Counted from the first letter of the stretch, positions 26,962-35,265 are shown. The stretch is 64,000 nt of DNA from Halegenticoccus tardaugens (GCF_004116405.1 NZ_SDIC01000007.1:1-64000), one strand, 5' to 3'. The notes: a model not told the origin generated them from the letters alone. Program-made: numbers and translations.

Positions 26962-27369
26962 TCACAGTTCGTCGTCAACAGGAACCTCTACCTCCAGTTC
27001 TACCAGGGGTGTTTCGCTCGCGAGGCTCTCGACACCGATGGCGGTGTGGCAGGGAAAGGGCTCGGTCGAAAAAACCTCCCGATACACTGACTGAAACGCC
27101 TCGTAGTGGTCCCTAATGTCGACAATATAGCTCGTGATTTTGACGATGTCCTCGAGTTCCCTGTCCACACTCTGAAGAACCGTCTCGACGTTCTCGAATG
27201 CCTGTCGAGTCTGCGACTCGACATCGGTGCCGACGTAGTTCCCGTCTTCGTCCGTCCCGACCTGTCCCGATATGTAAAACGCCTCGTCGGCGACGATTGC
27301 AGGGCTGAAGTGATGTGGCGTTGTGTCGGCTAGGTTTTTTGGCTCGATAACTCTCCGTACCATAGCCAT
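26962..27369 (-). CDS. RidA-family enamine/imine deaminase
   Basis: 135 aa starting MAMVRRVIEPKNLADTTPHH; the second ATG (27363) is also possible, and longer starts add non-family sequence. Family landmarks are PAIVADEAFYISGQVGTDED, ESQTRQAFENVETVLQSV, DIVKITSYIVDIRDHYEAF and FPCHTAIGVESLAS. RidA trimers hydrolyse reactive 2-aminoacrylate-type imines. In RidA the critical Arg sits in a xxxRxxxG/xxV stretch near the C terminus; here the position reads PFPCHTAIGV with His, so the classic deaminase activity may be absent. Cytoplasmic. Confidence 0.8.
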   Translation of the reverse strand: MAMVRRVIEPKNLADTTPHHFSPAIVADEAFYISGQVGTDEDGNYVGTDVESQTRQAFENVETVLQSVDRELEDIVKITSYIVDIRDHYEAFQSVYREVFSTEPFPCHTAIGVESLASETPLVELEVEVPVDDEL

Positions 27370-27540
27370 GTCATCTTCGATGATCTGAATAAAAATTTGG
27401 TTGGCAGAGAAAAATCCTGATTCTTCCCAGCGGTTCGATATCGATGTCTTTCGACGACAGAACTGAACGGTCGAGCAGTAGACTCTGTGACCGATATACA
27501 CCCTCTATTCAGCAGTCGGTTAGCAAGATCCTAACCACTG

Positions 27541-27819
27541 TCAGTAACGGAGTGCAAGATACAAAGGTTCTATTTGTCGCCCTGTTCCCCCCTCACGATA
27601 GCCAAATACTCCCGCCTCTGCCGTCGTTCTGAGAATTCTGTATGTGCCGACGGGAACTCTGACCAGAAGAATTTCCCCACCAATCCATATAAGAACCCTT
27701 GAGAGTTCGATTCCCCCAAGAAGGAGGGTCTCAGGAGTAATCACCCCGAGAAGGAATAGGGCCAAAGCAATCCAGAACGCTTCATTCCGTTGAGAGAGTT
27801 CTGTGAGGGTATTCGCCAT
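27541..27819 (-). CDS. Small membrane protein of unknown function
   Basis: 92 aa from the ATG giving MANTLTELSQRNEAFWIALA; a longer start at 27906 adds 29 unlikely residues. Two hydrophobic segments (FWIALALFLLGVITPETLLL and LSRVLIWIGGEILLVRVPV) suggest a hairpin in the membrane. The tail is RTTAEAGVFGYREGGTG. No family recognised; its 5' side runs into the tnpB element at 27880. It could also be a fragment. Confidence 0.35.
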   Translation of the reverse strand: MANTLTELSQRNEAFWIALALFLLGVITPETLLLGGIELSRVLIWIGGEILLVRVPVGTYRILRTTAEAGVFGYREGGTGRQIEPLYLALRY

Positions 27820-27912
27820 GTTGCTGAGTAAGTTGTTGTAGGAAGTAATCTTTCTCCACTGATAGACTTGTGCCTTGTATTCAGCACGACCGCTGAGTTC
27901 TGTCACCAGGGG

Positions 27913-29242
27913 AGGATTTCAACGGAGCCGGCGAAACAGGTCGTTACCCGGACCTACACCGCAGGTATTTGCAACCAGCGGCAGGTGTGCGACGGCCTCG
28001 ATTCGCTTGGATTCGCCGCCTCAAAACTCTGGAACGTCGCCCGGCGGACTGTCGGGCGCGTTTGGGATGCATGCGGCCAGATTCCTGAGGATAGCGCTCT
28101 TAAGTCGCACCTCAAGCGCCACGAACGCTACGCCGACTTCAACGCACAGTAGAGTTCGTTCGAAACGGCTTTGCCGTTTCGCGATGCCAACGAGCGAAGC
28201 TCGTTGAGCACAGCGAGTTCTCCAAGAACTTGCTGAGGCGTTCAAAGGCTAGTACAGCCACCGCCGAAACGGGAACCAGAACGCGAATCCACCTGGCTAC
28301 CGCAAAAACGGCTACGACCATCCGCGTTCGACCGTCACGTTCAAAGAAGATGGTTTTAAACACGACGCGAAATACGACCGCGTCCGCCTCTCGAAAGGCC
28401 GAAACCTCAAAGAACACTGGTCGGACTTCATTCTCTGCAAGTACGACGCCGGTCCGAACGTCACCGTCGAGAACGTTCAACAGGTCCGCGCGGTATACGA
28501 ACACGGCGAGTGGCGGTTGCACTTCGTCTGCCGCGTCGAGATGGATGAATCCAAGCCGCTGGGCGACGGTGTGGCAGGCATCGACCTCGGTATCTGCAAT
28601 TTCGTCACCGTCTCCTACGGCGACGCCGTATTGTACCCCGGTGGCGCGCTCAAGGAAGACGAATACTACTTCACCAAGAAACGCACCGAGACAGATAATT
28701 CGGCCTCACGTGAGACAAAGCGTCTCGACCGTAAGCGAACTGGTCGTCGGACACACTTCTTGCACACACTGTCGAAGGACATCGTTTCGGAGTGCGTCGA
28801 ACGCGGCGTTGGAACGATTGTCGTCGGCGACCTCAGCGGCATCCGTGAGAACAAGAACGACGAGGCCCACAACTGGGGGAGTCACGGCAACCTCGATTTG
28901 CACGGATGGGCGTTCGATCGCTTCATACAGATGCTCAACTACAAGGCGGAAGCAGAAGGCATCGACGTGGTCACGAAGTCCGAACGCGGCACGTCGAAGA
29001 CGTGTTCGGCGTACGGGTGGTCGGCCAAGCGTCAGCGCGTTGAACGCGGCTTGTACGTCTGTGAGTGCGGCTTCGTCGGGAACGTGGACTGCAACGGCAT
29101 AGAGAACATCAGACGAAAAGTACTCCTGAATCCTCCATCAGAGGATAGGAGTACCGGCTGGGTGGCACAGCCCGGAGTCTGCCTTCACGACTTGTCCTGC
29201 GGATTCCAACCGCGGGAACAAGTGGTAGACTGTAAACCCTAA
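27913..29242 (+). pseudogene. tnpB: tnpB interrupted by a double-hairpin insert
   Basis: The first part (QVVTRTYTAGICNQRQVCDG, LGFAASKLWNVARRTVGRVW, HLKRHERYADFNAQ) stops at 28150 inside a small insertion. The reading resumes as VLQELAEAFKG..., has further stops, and from 28517 is open to the end. That part contains the RuvC motif AGIDLGICNFVTVSYG, VVGDLSGIREN and a zinc ribbon. The ribbon reads CSAYGW where homologues have CSACG, so a zinc ligand is lost as well. It belongs to a different TnpB subgroup from 15556 and 48214. Confidence 0.78.
28144..28220. repeat. Double-hairpin mini-insert, copy 2, with direct repeats
   Basis: CGAAACGGC-TTT-GCCGTTTCG (28161-28181) is followed after CGATGCC by AACGAGC-GAA-GCTCGTT (28189-28205). 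The pair is flanked by GCACAGTAGAGTTC (28144-28157) and GCACAGCGAGTTC (28208-28220), an imperfect direct repeat that looks like a target duplication. Removing one repeat plus the hairpins restores the tnpB frame through NAQ/S..VLQEL. Confidence 0.65.
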
Positions 29243-29306
29243 TATCCCAATCCAGCGACACGGCGCCGTGGGATTCCCGCGGCTTCAGGCGCGGGAGGAT
29301 GTCAAC
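29243..29306 (+). ncRNA. Probable omegaRNA scaffold / type I right end next to nadC
   Basis: The hairpin GATTCCCGCGGCTTC/GGCGCGGGAGG ends in GATGTCAA at 29306. Any omegaRNA reading rightward would take its guide from CCGGTCCGGAACGAG, which is antisense to the last codons of nadC. Transcription and guide use are inferred from the family, not seen. Confidence 0.45.
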
Positions 29307-30129
29307 CGGTCCGGAACGAGTAATCGAGACTGGGTGCCGAGTGAGTTAGACTCCCCATCGAGATCACGTCCACGCCGGTCGCGGCGTAGTCGGCTACGTC
29401 GTCGACCGTTATCCCGCCGCTGGCCTCAACGAGGATTTCGCGACCAAGGTTAGCCACCGTCTCCCCGAGCAAGTCCACTGCTTGCCCGGTCTCGGCGGGC
29501 GTCATGTTATCGAGGAGGACGACGTCAGCCCCTGCTTTCGCGGCCCGCGGCCCATCCGCGGGGTCCTCAACTTCGACATCTATCTTCGTCGCGAACGAGA
29601 CTTGGTCCCGGAAGTGTTCGACGGCCGCCTCGAGACCCATCTCGGCCACGTGGTTATCCTTGACCATCACCATGTGCGACAGATCGAGGCGGTGGGTGTC
29701 GCCGCCGCCCGCAACGACGGCGCACTTTTCGACCCCGCGCAGGCCGGGCGTCGTCTTGCGCGTACACGCTATTCGAACGTGATCGTCGACGGCGTTCGCT
29801 CGCTCGACGGCCGCGCGCGTCTTCGTTGCGATACCCGAAGCATGACCGGCGACGTTGACCGCGACGCGTTCGCCGCGGAGCACGTTCCGGGCGGGTCCCT
29901 TGACGCGGACGACGATGTCGCCCGCGTCGATCCGATCGCCCTCGTCGACCGCAGCCGTCGCCTCGCAGTCTAGATAGTCGAACACCGAGACGACCGCGTC
30001 CAGTCCGGCGGCGATGCCCTCCTCATTCGAGATGAGTCGGCCGGCCGTCTCGCCGGGAACCTCGTTCGTCGCGTCGTGATGGCCTAGGTCCTCGCGCACC
30101 CATGCTTCGATCTGCGAGTCGTAGATCAT
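29302..30129 (-). CDS. nadC: Nicotinate-nucleotide pyrophosphorylase (carboxylating)
   Basis: A 275-aa quinolinate phosphoribosyltransferase: quinolinate + PRPP gives nicotinate mononucleotide, CO2 and PPi, the third step of de novo NAD synthesis. Landmarks: NVAGHASGIATKTRAAVERA, ACTRKTTPGLRGVEKCAVVA (PRPP and quinolinate site), HRLDLSHMVMVKDNHV, IDVEVEDPADGPRAAKAGAD, LLDNMTPAE, VEASGGITVDDV. Its ATG overlaps the nadB stop (ATGA). The C terminus SFRTG is canonical; the stop TGA is shared with the end of the adjacent transposon. Confidence 0.94.
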   Translation of the reverse strand: MIYDSQIEAWVREDLGHHDATNEVPGETAGRLISNEEGIAAGLDAVVSVFDYLDCEATAAVDEGDRIDAGDIVVRVKGPARNVLRGERVAVNVAGHASGIATKTRAAVERANAVDDHVRIACTRKTTPGLRGVEKCAVVAGGGDTHRLDLSHMVMVKDNHVAEMGLEAAVEHFRDQVSFATKIDVEVEDPADGPRAAKAGADVVLLDNMTPAETGQAVDLLGETVANLGREILVEASGGITVDDVADYAATGVDVISMGSLTHSAPSLDYSFRTG

Positions 30130-31895
30130 CGGTTCTCGACGGCGGGGTCGGGCTCCTCCTCGGCCCGACCCTGATTCTCGCTCACGAGATGGTGGGTGCC
30201 CAAGCTCTCGTCGTTGGCGAGCGCGTGGCGGGTGACGAGCAGCGCGGTCACACTGGCGTGACGGAGTTCGTACAGCGATCGCGAGGTGCGCGTACGGACG
30301 TACGCATCGACTTCGCCCTTGAGTCGACGGAGGGCAGCCTGCGCGCGGTTCAGATCCTCGGGGTCGCGTTCGAGTCCGACGTACTCGTCCATGACGCGGC
30401 GCAGGCGGTGGAACTTGTCCCGGACGAATGCGTCCGGGAGGTCAGGATCGCGATCGAGCAACTCCGGCGCTTCGATGACCAGGGGGGTGTGTCCGGCGGC
30501 GTCCTCGCCAGCGCGCAAGCCCCAGACAAGGCCTTCGAGAAGGCTCGTCGAGGCCAGGCGGTTCGCGCCGTGGACACCGGTCCTCGCGCACTCGCCGACG
30601 GCGTAGAGACGATCGAGTGAAGCCCGCCCGCGGTCATCGACCGCGACGCCGCCACAGAGGAAGTGCTCGGCGGGGGCGACCGGTATCCCGTCGGCCCCAT
30701 CGACGCCGCGAGCGTCACACTTGGCCGCGAGATCCGGGAATTCGCCGGTGAAGTCAAGCGTCGACACGTCCAGCCAGACCTCCTCGGTGGCCTCGATTTC
30801 CGTGACAACCGCGCGCGCCACGACGTCGCGGGGACCCAGTTCGGCGTCGGGGTGATAGCCGGGCATGAACCGCTCGCCTGCCCCGTTCCGGAGGAGCGCC
30901 CCCTCACCGCGAACGGCCTCGCTCACGAGGAACGGGCCGGTAGCCGGGTCGTCCTCGCCACTCGCGGATCCTTCGTGGTTCGCGGTGTGATTGCTCATTA
31001 TCGAGGCGCTCCGCGCCTCACTCTCTCCGCTCGCTGGTCCGGAGGACTCCCTCCAGTCGCCCTCCCTGCCCGGATAGACGGTCGGGTGGAACTGCACGTA
31101 TTCCATGTCTTCGACGTCCGCACCCGCAAGCGCAGCCATAGCGATCCCGTCGCCCGTCGAGTTCGCGGGGTTCGTCGAACACGCGAACAAGTCGCCGACC
31201 CCGCCCGTCGCGAGGACCGTCGCGCCAGCGTAAACCGGTTCCACGTCGCCATCGTGTTGGAGCAACGCGCCGTGGACGCGGCCCTCGTGGCGGATCAACT
31301 CCAGGGCTGCCGTGTCGTCTCGAATCTCGATCGACTCGTGGGCGTCGAGGTGGTTCAGGAACGGGACGTGTACGTGCTTGCCCGTGGAGGCGTCGACGTG
31401 GAGGATGCGCTCCTCGCTGTGGGCGGCTTCGCGGGCGAAGTCGAATTCCTTGTCGTCCGATCCGCTGCTCGCGGCTCTGTCGGAGGACTCGCTTCGCTCA
31501 CCTTCCGAGCCCTGGGCCGGGTCACTCGCCAGGACGCCGCTCGCTCGTTCGGATGACTCCCCTCGGTCGTCCTTTCGGCTATCGAATTCGACGTCTAAGG
31601 TCTCCACGAGCACGTCGCGGACGGCGTCGTTGGCGTTCTCGACAAGAACCTCAACGGCGTCGGGGTCGGCGGTGCCGTCCGAGGTGTCGATGATGTCTTC
31701 CGCGAACCCTTCTGGGTTGTCGCGCGTGACGGCGATACCACCCTGGGCCCACCAAGAAGAGGCGCCTTCCGGCCGTTTGGCCTTCGTGGCGACGACGACA
31801 TCGCTCCCCTCGCGCGCGGCACCCAGGGCGGCGGCCAGGCCTGCGATGCCGGAGCCGACGACGAGGACGTCGGTTTGCTCGTACTCGGCCATCAC
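30126..31895 (-). CDS. nadB: L-aspartate oxidase with two low-complexity insertions
   Basis: 589 aa; oxidises L-aspartate to iminoaspartate for NadA. FAD motif DVLVVGSGIAGLAAALGAAR at the N terminus; substrate region SSWWAQGGIAV; YVQFHPTVYPGREGD; GGVAVDDRGRASLDRLYAVG; HGANRLASTSLLEGLVWG. The enzyme is usually about 510-540 aa. The excess lies in two Ser/Glu/Arg/Asp-rich blocks: about 40 residues between two EFD triplets (near 31445-31590), and about 37 residues after YPGREGD (near 30950-31065). Both keep the frame. Second gene of nadABC. Confidence 0.92.
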   Translation of the reverse strand: MMAEYEQTDVLVVGSGIAGLAAALGAAREGSDVVVATKAKRPEGASSWWAQGGIAVTRDNPEGFAEDIIDTSDGTADPDAVEVLVENANDAVRDVLVETLDVEFDSRKDDRGESSERASGVLASDPAQGSEGERSESSDRAASSGSDDKEFDFAREAAHSEERILHVDASTGKHVHVPFLNHLDAHESIEIRDDTAALELIRHEGRVHGALLQHDGDVEPVYAGATVLATGGVGDLFACSTNPANSTGDGIAMAALAGADVEDMEYVQFHPTVYPGREGDWRESSGPASGESEARSASIMSNHTANHEGSASGEDDPATGPFLVSEAVRGEGALLRNGAGERFMPGYHPDAELGPRDVVARAVVTEIEATEEVWLDVSTLDFTGEFPDLAAKCDARGVDGADGIPVAPAEHFLCGGVAVDDRGRASLDRLYAVGECARTGVHGANRLASTSLLEGLVWGLRAGEDAAGHTPLVIEAPELLDRDPDLPDAFVRDKFHRLRRVMDEYVGLERDPEDLNRAQAALRRLKGEVDAYVRTRTSRSLYELRHASVTALLVTRHALANDESLGTHHLVSENQGRAEEEPDPAVENR

Positions 31896-33017
31896 TTAGA
31901 TCTCCAGCATCCGGTTGAGCGCGACGCGCGCGAGTTCCTTCTCAGCGGGTGCGACCTCGATGACGTTGCGCTCGCGGCCCTCGACGAGTTCTTCAAGGAT
32001 CCAGGTGAGGTAGTTTGGATCGATCTGGCGCATCGCGTTGCAGTCCATGCACGCCTCGCCGCAGAGAGGGAGGACCTTCACCTCCGGGTGCCAGCGCTGG
32101 AGGTGGTGCGTGAGGTGGATCTCCGTGCCGACGGCCCAAGTGTCGCCGGGGTCGGCCTCCTCGACGGTCTCACAGATGCGGGCGGTCGAGCCAGCCTCGT
32201 CAGCCGCTTCGACGACCTCGCGGCGACACTCCGGGTGGACGATGACGTTCACGTCGGGGTGGTCGGCGCGGATTTGTTCTATGTGCTCGACCCGGAAGCG
32301 CTCGTGGACCTGGCAATAGCCGTCCCAGAGGATGACGTCGTTCTCGACGGCCTTGCTCGCGTCCTTCGACTCGGGGTCCCAGGGATCCCACTCGACGATC
32401 TCGTCCTCCATTCCAAGCTGGTAGGCCGTGTTCTCCCCGAGGTGCTTATCGGGCAGGAAGAGGATTTTGTCGCCCTTCTCGAAGGCGTACTCGAACGCGC
32501 ACGAGGCGTTCGAGGACGTACAGACCAGCCCGCCCTGTTCGGCGCAGAAGGCCTTGAGGTCGGCGTAGCTGTTCATGTACGTGATCGGGATGATGCGCTC
32601 ATCCGTCTCAGCGGTGATCTCTGCCCAGGCGGCGTCGACTTGGAGCGCCTCGGCCATTCCGGCCATCGGGCACGACGCCTCCATGCTCGGGAGGATCACG
32701 GTCTGGTCGTCGTCCGTGATGATGTCCGCGGACTCAGCCATGAACGTCACGCCGCCGAATATCACGTACTTCGCGTCCGATTCGGCGGCCCACTTGCTGA
32801 GCTGGTAGGAGTCGCCGATGCAGTCCGCGTGCTCGATGATCTCGCGGCGCTGGTAGTTGTGTCCGAGAACGACGACGTCGTCGCCGAGTGCGTCGAACGC
32901 GGCTTCGATGCGCTCGCTCCGTTCGTTCTCCTCGAGGCCCCGGTAGTGTGGGGGGAGCTGCTCGAGGTTGTCGTATTTGAAGAGACTGAGGTCAGTCTCG
33001 AATCGGACTGTTTCCAT
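31896..33017 (-). CDS. nadA: Quinolinate synthase
   Basis: 373 aa from the ATG giving METVRFETDLSLFKYDNLEQ; an upstream GTG at 33053 lies within the TATA region, so I reject it. Condenses iminoaspartate with dihydroxyacetone phosphate, using a [4Fe-4S] cluster. Landmarks: LGHNYQRREIIEHADCIGDS, MEASCPMAGMAEA, GGLVCTSSNASCAFEYAFEK, LPDKHLGENTA, WDGYCQVHERF, HPECRREVVEAAD and LCGEACMDCNAMRQI, which include the three conserved cluster Cys. First gene of the nadA-nadB-nadC operon; its stop is directly followed by the nadB ATG. Confidence 0.94.
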   Translation of the reverse strand: METVRFETDLSLFKYDNLEQLPPHYRGLEENERSERIEAAFDALGDDVVVLGHNYQRREIIEHADCIGDSYQLSKWAAESDAKYVIFGGVTFMAESADIITDDDQTVILPSMEASCPMAGMAEALQVDAAWAEITAETDERIIPITYMNSYADLKAFCAEQGGLVCTSSNASCAFEYAFEKGDKILFLPDKHLGENTAYQLGMEDEIVEWDPWDPESKDASKAVENDVILWDGYCQVHERFRVEHIEQIRADHPDVNVIVHPECRREVVEAADEAGSTARICETVEEADPGDTWAVGTEIHLTHHLQRWHPEVKVLPLCGEACMDCNAMRQIDPNYLTWILEELVEGRERNVIEVAPAEKELARVALNRMLEI

Positions 33018-33039
33018 TTCAGGCACGATTTGCCCACCT

Positions 33040-33052
33040 GTTGGTATATTCA
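33040..33052 (-). promoter_or_regulatory. TATA box of the nad operon
   Basis: Leftward GTGAATATACCAA is centred about 29 bases before the ATG at 33017. This implies a leaderless transcript for nadABC. Confidence 0.55.
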
Positions 33053-33173
33053 CAGACGGTGTCTATTATTGAAAACATTTTTCCTTCGTACTCCGTTCTG
33101 GTAGATTCTTCGTGTTAATAGCGACGGTTGAGCGAGATTGATTATTGGTATCAAACGTCACGGTTCGGCGTCG

Positions 33174-33290
33174 TCACGAGCGTATCGACCGGTAGAACGC
33201 GCCGATGGCGAGCACCGTCAACGTGACGAGGACGACGAGCGAGTCGCCTGCGGCGGTCAGATCGACAGCGTCGACGAAAGCCGTGACGCA
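33174..33290 (-). pseudogene. C-terminal tail of a lost membrane protein
   Basis: The leftward frame reads TAFVDAVDLTAAGDSLVVLV then TLTVLAIGAFYRSIRS-stop, one transmembrane helix with a basic end, typical of a membrane-protein C terminus. At about 33290 it runs straight into the opposite-strand phosphoesterase fragment. It marks a rearrangement point. Family not recognised. Confidence 0.4.
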
Positions 33291-33732
33291 CTTCGCGGGG
33301 AAAGCGTACCTCTCTGGCCACATTCACGCGGGACGATACAAAAACAAGACGCTCAATACGGCGTTCCTGTATCGAACGGCGGATCACGGTTCGGATGCGC
33401 TTCTCGGCGCGTCCTTCATCGTCGAGATCAGACCGGACGAAACGTGGCAAATCGATTTTCGAAACATCGGGCAGCTTCGGAGGGGAATCTGCCCCACGCA
33501 TCAAGCACTTGGCGTGCGGTTCGTTCCCGAGTACTGGCGGAAGGATCGCCAGTTCTGTTACGACGAGTTCTATAGCACGGTCGTCCGCTCTGCGCTCTAC
33601 GGACTGGGACGGCACTTGAGGAAGCGGTCGAGTTCGCAGCGTCGACATATGGGCGACTCCGCCGCCGTTCGAATCGAAACCGCGAGAATTTTTCAAAAAG
33701 CAGGACTGGATGAGGAACTCGTCGAGGGATGA
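33291..33732 (+). pseudogene. C-terminal fragment of a metallophosphoesterase
   Basis: The rightward frame AYLSGHIHAGRYKNKTLNTA carries the last metal-binding motif (GHIH) of calcineurin-like phosphoesterases. It continues ASFIVEIRPDETWQIDFRNI and ICPTHQALGVRFVPEYWRKD. The D-x-H, GDxxD and GNH motifs that should precede are missing; the upstream ORF part is antisense to the membrane-protein tail. It is therefore a truncated, probably inactive piece. The basic, Arg/Ser-rich stretch near the end also looks non-native. Confidence 0.5.
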
Positions 33733-33796
33733 GGCGGCTGAGTATACGTGGTACTGACTGCGGCGACGCCCGCGAAATTCGATTACAGAGGTTCGA

Positions 33797-33998
33797 GGAG
33801 AAAACCCACGACTTTAGTCATGGGATGAATCCGACATTGTTAGGTTCTATGCCAGACAGTCGTATGGGACGGGAGGGATGGGTAGAACCGACCCGACCCG
33901 ACCCGAACGCCTCTGGAGACTGGGACCGCTTTGCCGCCTGTTGTGGTGACAGTCCTGTCGTGGACTGAGGAAGCCCACGACTGTAGTCGTGGGGGACT
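33797..33998. mobile_element. Short PATE-like element, about 200 bp
   Basis: Bounded by CCCACGACTTTAGTCATGGG (33806-33825) and CCCACGACTGTAGTCGTGGG (33975-33994), type II hairpins as at 18268 and 37496. The interior has a run of CCGAC repeats (ACCCGACCCGACCCGA) and no gene. The right hairpin touches the stop of the ArsR-like gene at 34000. Confidence 0.6.
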
Positions 33999-33999
33999 A

Positions 34000-34392
34000 T
34001 CACGAATACGCGTCGTTGAACTCGCGTTCGCGGCGCATCAACTCCTCAATGCCGTGTTCGAGAATGTCGCGTCCCATCGCGGTCGGCCAGTAGTACGTGT
34101 AGAATCCCTGACTGTCGGCGGTCCGCCGCTGGCGCTTGTCGACGAGCCCGACGTCGACTAGTTCGGCGAGGTGATAGTGGAAGTTGTGGGGTTCGATGTC
34201 GACCGCCGATTTGAGTTCGGCGGCGCTCAGTTCGTCGTTGGCGATAAGCGTGCGTAGGATGCGAAACCGCGTCGGGTGGCCAATTGCCTGCTGCATTGCA
34301 AGGTACTCCTCGAGAGTCAGCCCGCTTTCCTCGGGAAGCGGGGGCTCTGGCTGGCGGACCTCGTCGGTTGGACGGCGGTCGGTTTCAGCCAT
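34000..34392 (-). CDS. ArsR-like winged-helix regulator
   Basis: 130 aa. Winged helix: LAMQQAIGHPTRFRILRTLI, ELSAAELKSAVDIEPHNFHY, HLAELVDVGLVDKRQRR, then the wing and YYWPTAMGRDILEHG. This is the common haloarchaeal HTH_20/ArsR form that lacks Cys metal ligands, so a metal sensor is unlikely. It stands divergent from the gene at 34504. A transposon end lies against its stop codon. Confidence 0.75.
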   Translation of the reverse strand: MAETDRRPTDEVRQPEPPLPEESGLTLEEYLAMQQAIGHPTRFRILRTLIANDELSAAELKSAVDIEPHNFHYHLAELVDVGLVDKRQRRTADSQGFYTYYWPTAMGRDILEHGIEELMRREREFNDAYS

Positions 34393-34503
34393 TGTGGATA
34401 CCTCGGGTCGAGGATTATCGCGCCACGTACTTAGTCGTTCTCTAGTAGAATTTTCCTGAAAACACCCGATTTTATAAGCTACCGTTCCGAATCAGCGATT
34501 CGA

Positions 34504-35172
34504 ATGCGGGATCGGATTATCGACAATCTCCCTCGGGCGGTCGGTGACTCGGATGCCCTTCCCCCAGTCCGGCGCGAGTATTTTCTCGTTTATTTGATGG
34601 GTCCGTACCGGACGTTCGACGTTGACACACTGCTACCAGAGGACGCCGATGTTGAGACCGACGTTCCATCGTTTGCGACGTGGAACGAGGCCAGCGGTGA
34701 GTACGCCGAGGACGAGGTTTTGCGGCTCCTCCAGGCGACGCGTGACTGTCTCCGCGACCGTGGCTTCAACGCCTTCCTCGCAATCGATGTTGGGATCCTA
34801 CTCGACGAAATGGACGCCGCGACACAGAGTATCGCCTTCGCGCGGGCGAGCAACGTGACCATTTTCATCGCGCCACAGGTGGGTGACAATCTCGGCGTCG
34901 GTATCGAGATCGGGAGCGTCTTCGAGGATCTGCTGTCGGACGACGGCATGCAGGAATCAGCGGCCGAGGCCACGCCACCAGAACGCACCCGACGGATGAT
35001 GGTCGCGACCGAACCATCAGTGCGGAGTGCGATGCTCGGATCAGTCCACGCACGCTGGGACGCCAGCGTCCGGACGTTCACGGATGCCGCCGACTGCTGT
35101 CGACTCTGTGCACAGTTCTGCACTCATATTCAAAACGAGGAGTTCTACGGCTCGCTTGACCGCCTCGACTGA
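34504..35172 (+). CDS. DUF7509-like haloarchaeal protein
   Basis: A 222-aa acidic protein. MRDRIIDNLPRAVGDSDALP, then YFLVYLMGPYRTFDVDTLLP, then LLQATRDCLRDRGFNAFLAI, and NVTIFIAPQVGDNLGVGIEI. The MGPYR...D...AF.A...GxxxGVGxE layout recalls nucleoside 2-deoxyribosyltransferase-like Rossmann folds, and I recognise it as the DUF7509 family. No characterised role is known to me. It is divergent from the ArsR-like gene and followed by the intact PadR-like gene. Confidence 0.6.
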   Translation: MRDRIIDNLPRAVGDSDALPPVRREYFLVYLMGPYRTFDVDTLLPEDADVETDVPSFATWNEASGEYAEDEVLRLLQATRDCLRDRGFNAFLAIDVGILLDEMDAATQSIAFARASNVTIFIAPQVGDNLGVGIEIGSVFEDLLSDDGMQESAAEATPPERTRRMMVATEPSVRSAMLGSVHARWDASVRTFTDAADCCRLCAQFCTHIQNEEFYGSLDRLD

Positions 35173-35249
35173 AGCGCGCGCCGAAAAGAAGCCGTTGATG
35201 GGCAATGGATCGAACGTAATCAAACTTCTTGACTTTTCAATTGGTCAAT

Positions 35250-35265
35250 ATAGTCTAAAGACTAT
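35250..35265. promoter_or_regulatory. Possible operator upstream of the PadR-like gene
   Basis: ATAGTCT-AA-AGACTAT is an exact 7-bp inverted repeat about 75 bases before the PadR-like start. PadR proteins often bind short inverted repeats at their own promoters. It is absent before the decayed copy at 16705. Confidence 0.4.

Larger units (their letters stand above)
27880..29306 (+). mobile_element. IS1341-type element abutting nadC
   Basis: A tnpB relic (27913-29242) followed by a type I right end closing at TCAA 29303-29306. The last four bases, read on the other strand, are TTGA and include the stop codon of nadC. There is no tnpA. The left boundary is uncertain by about 30 bases. Confidence 0.65.

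Noticed and set aside
31875-33104. Very long rightward ORF opposite nadA (409 codons)
   Set aside because: It is an antisense shadow of nadA produced by high GC. The leftward frame contains the quinolinate synthase motifs.
33138-33290. N-terminal extension of the phosphoesterase ORF
   Set aside because: That stretch is antisense to the membrane-protein tail, so it is not native phosphoesterase sequence.
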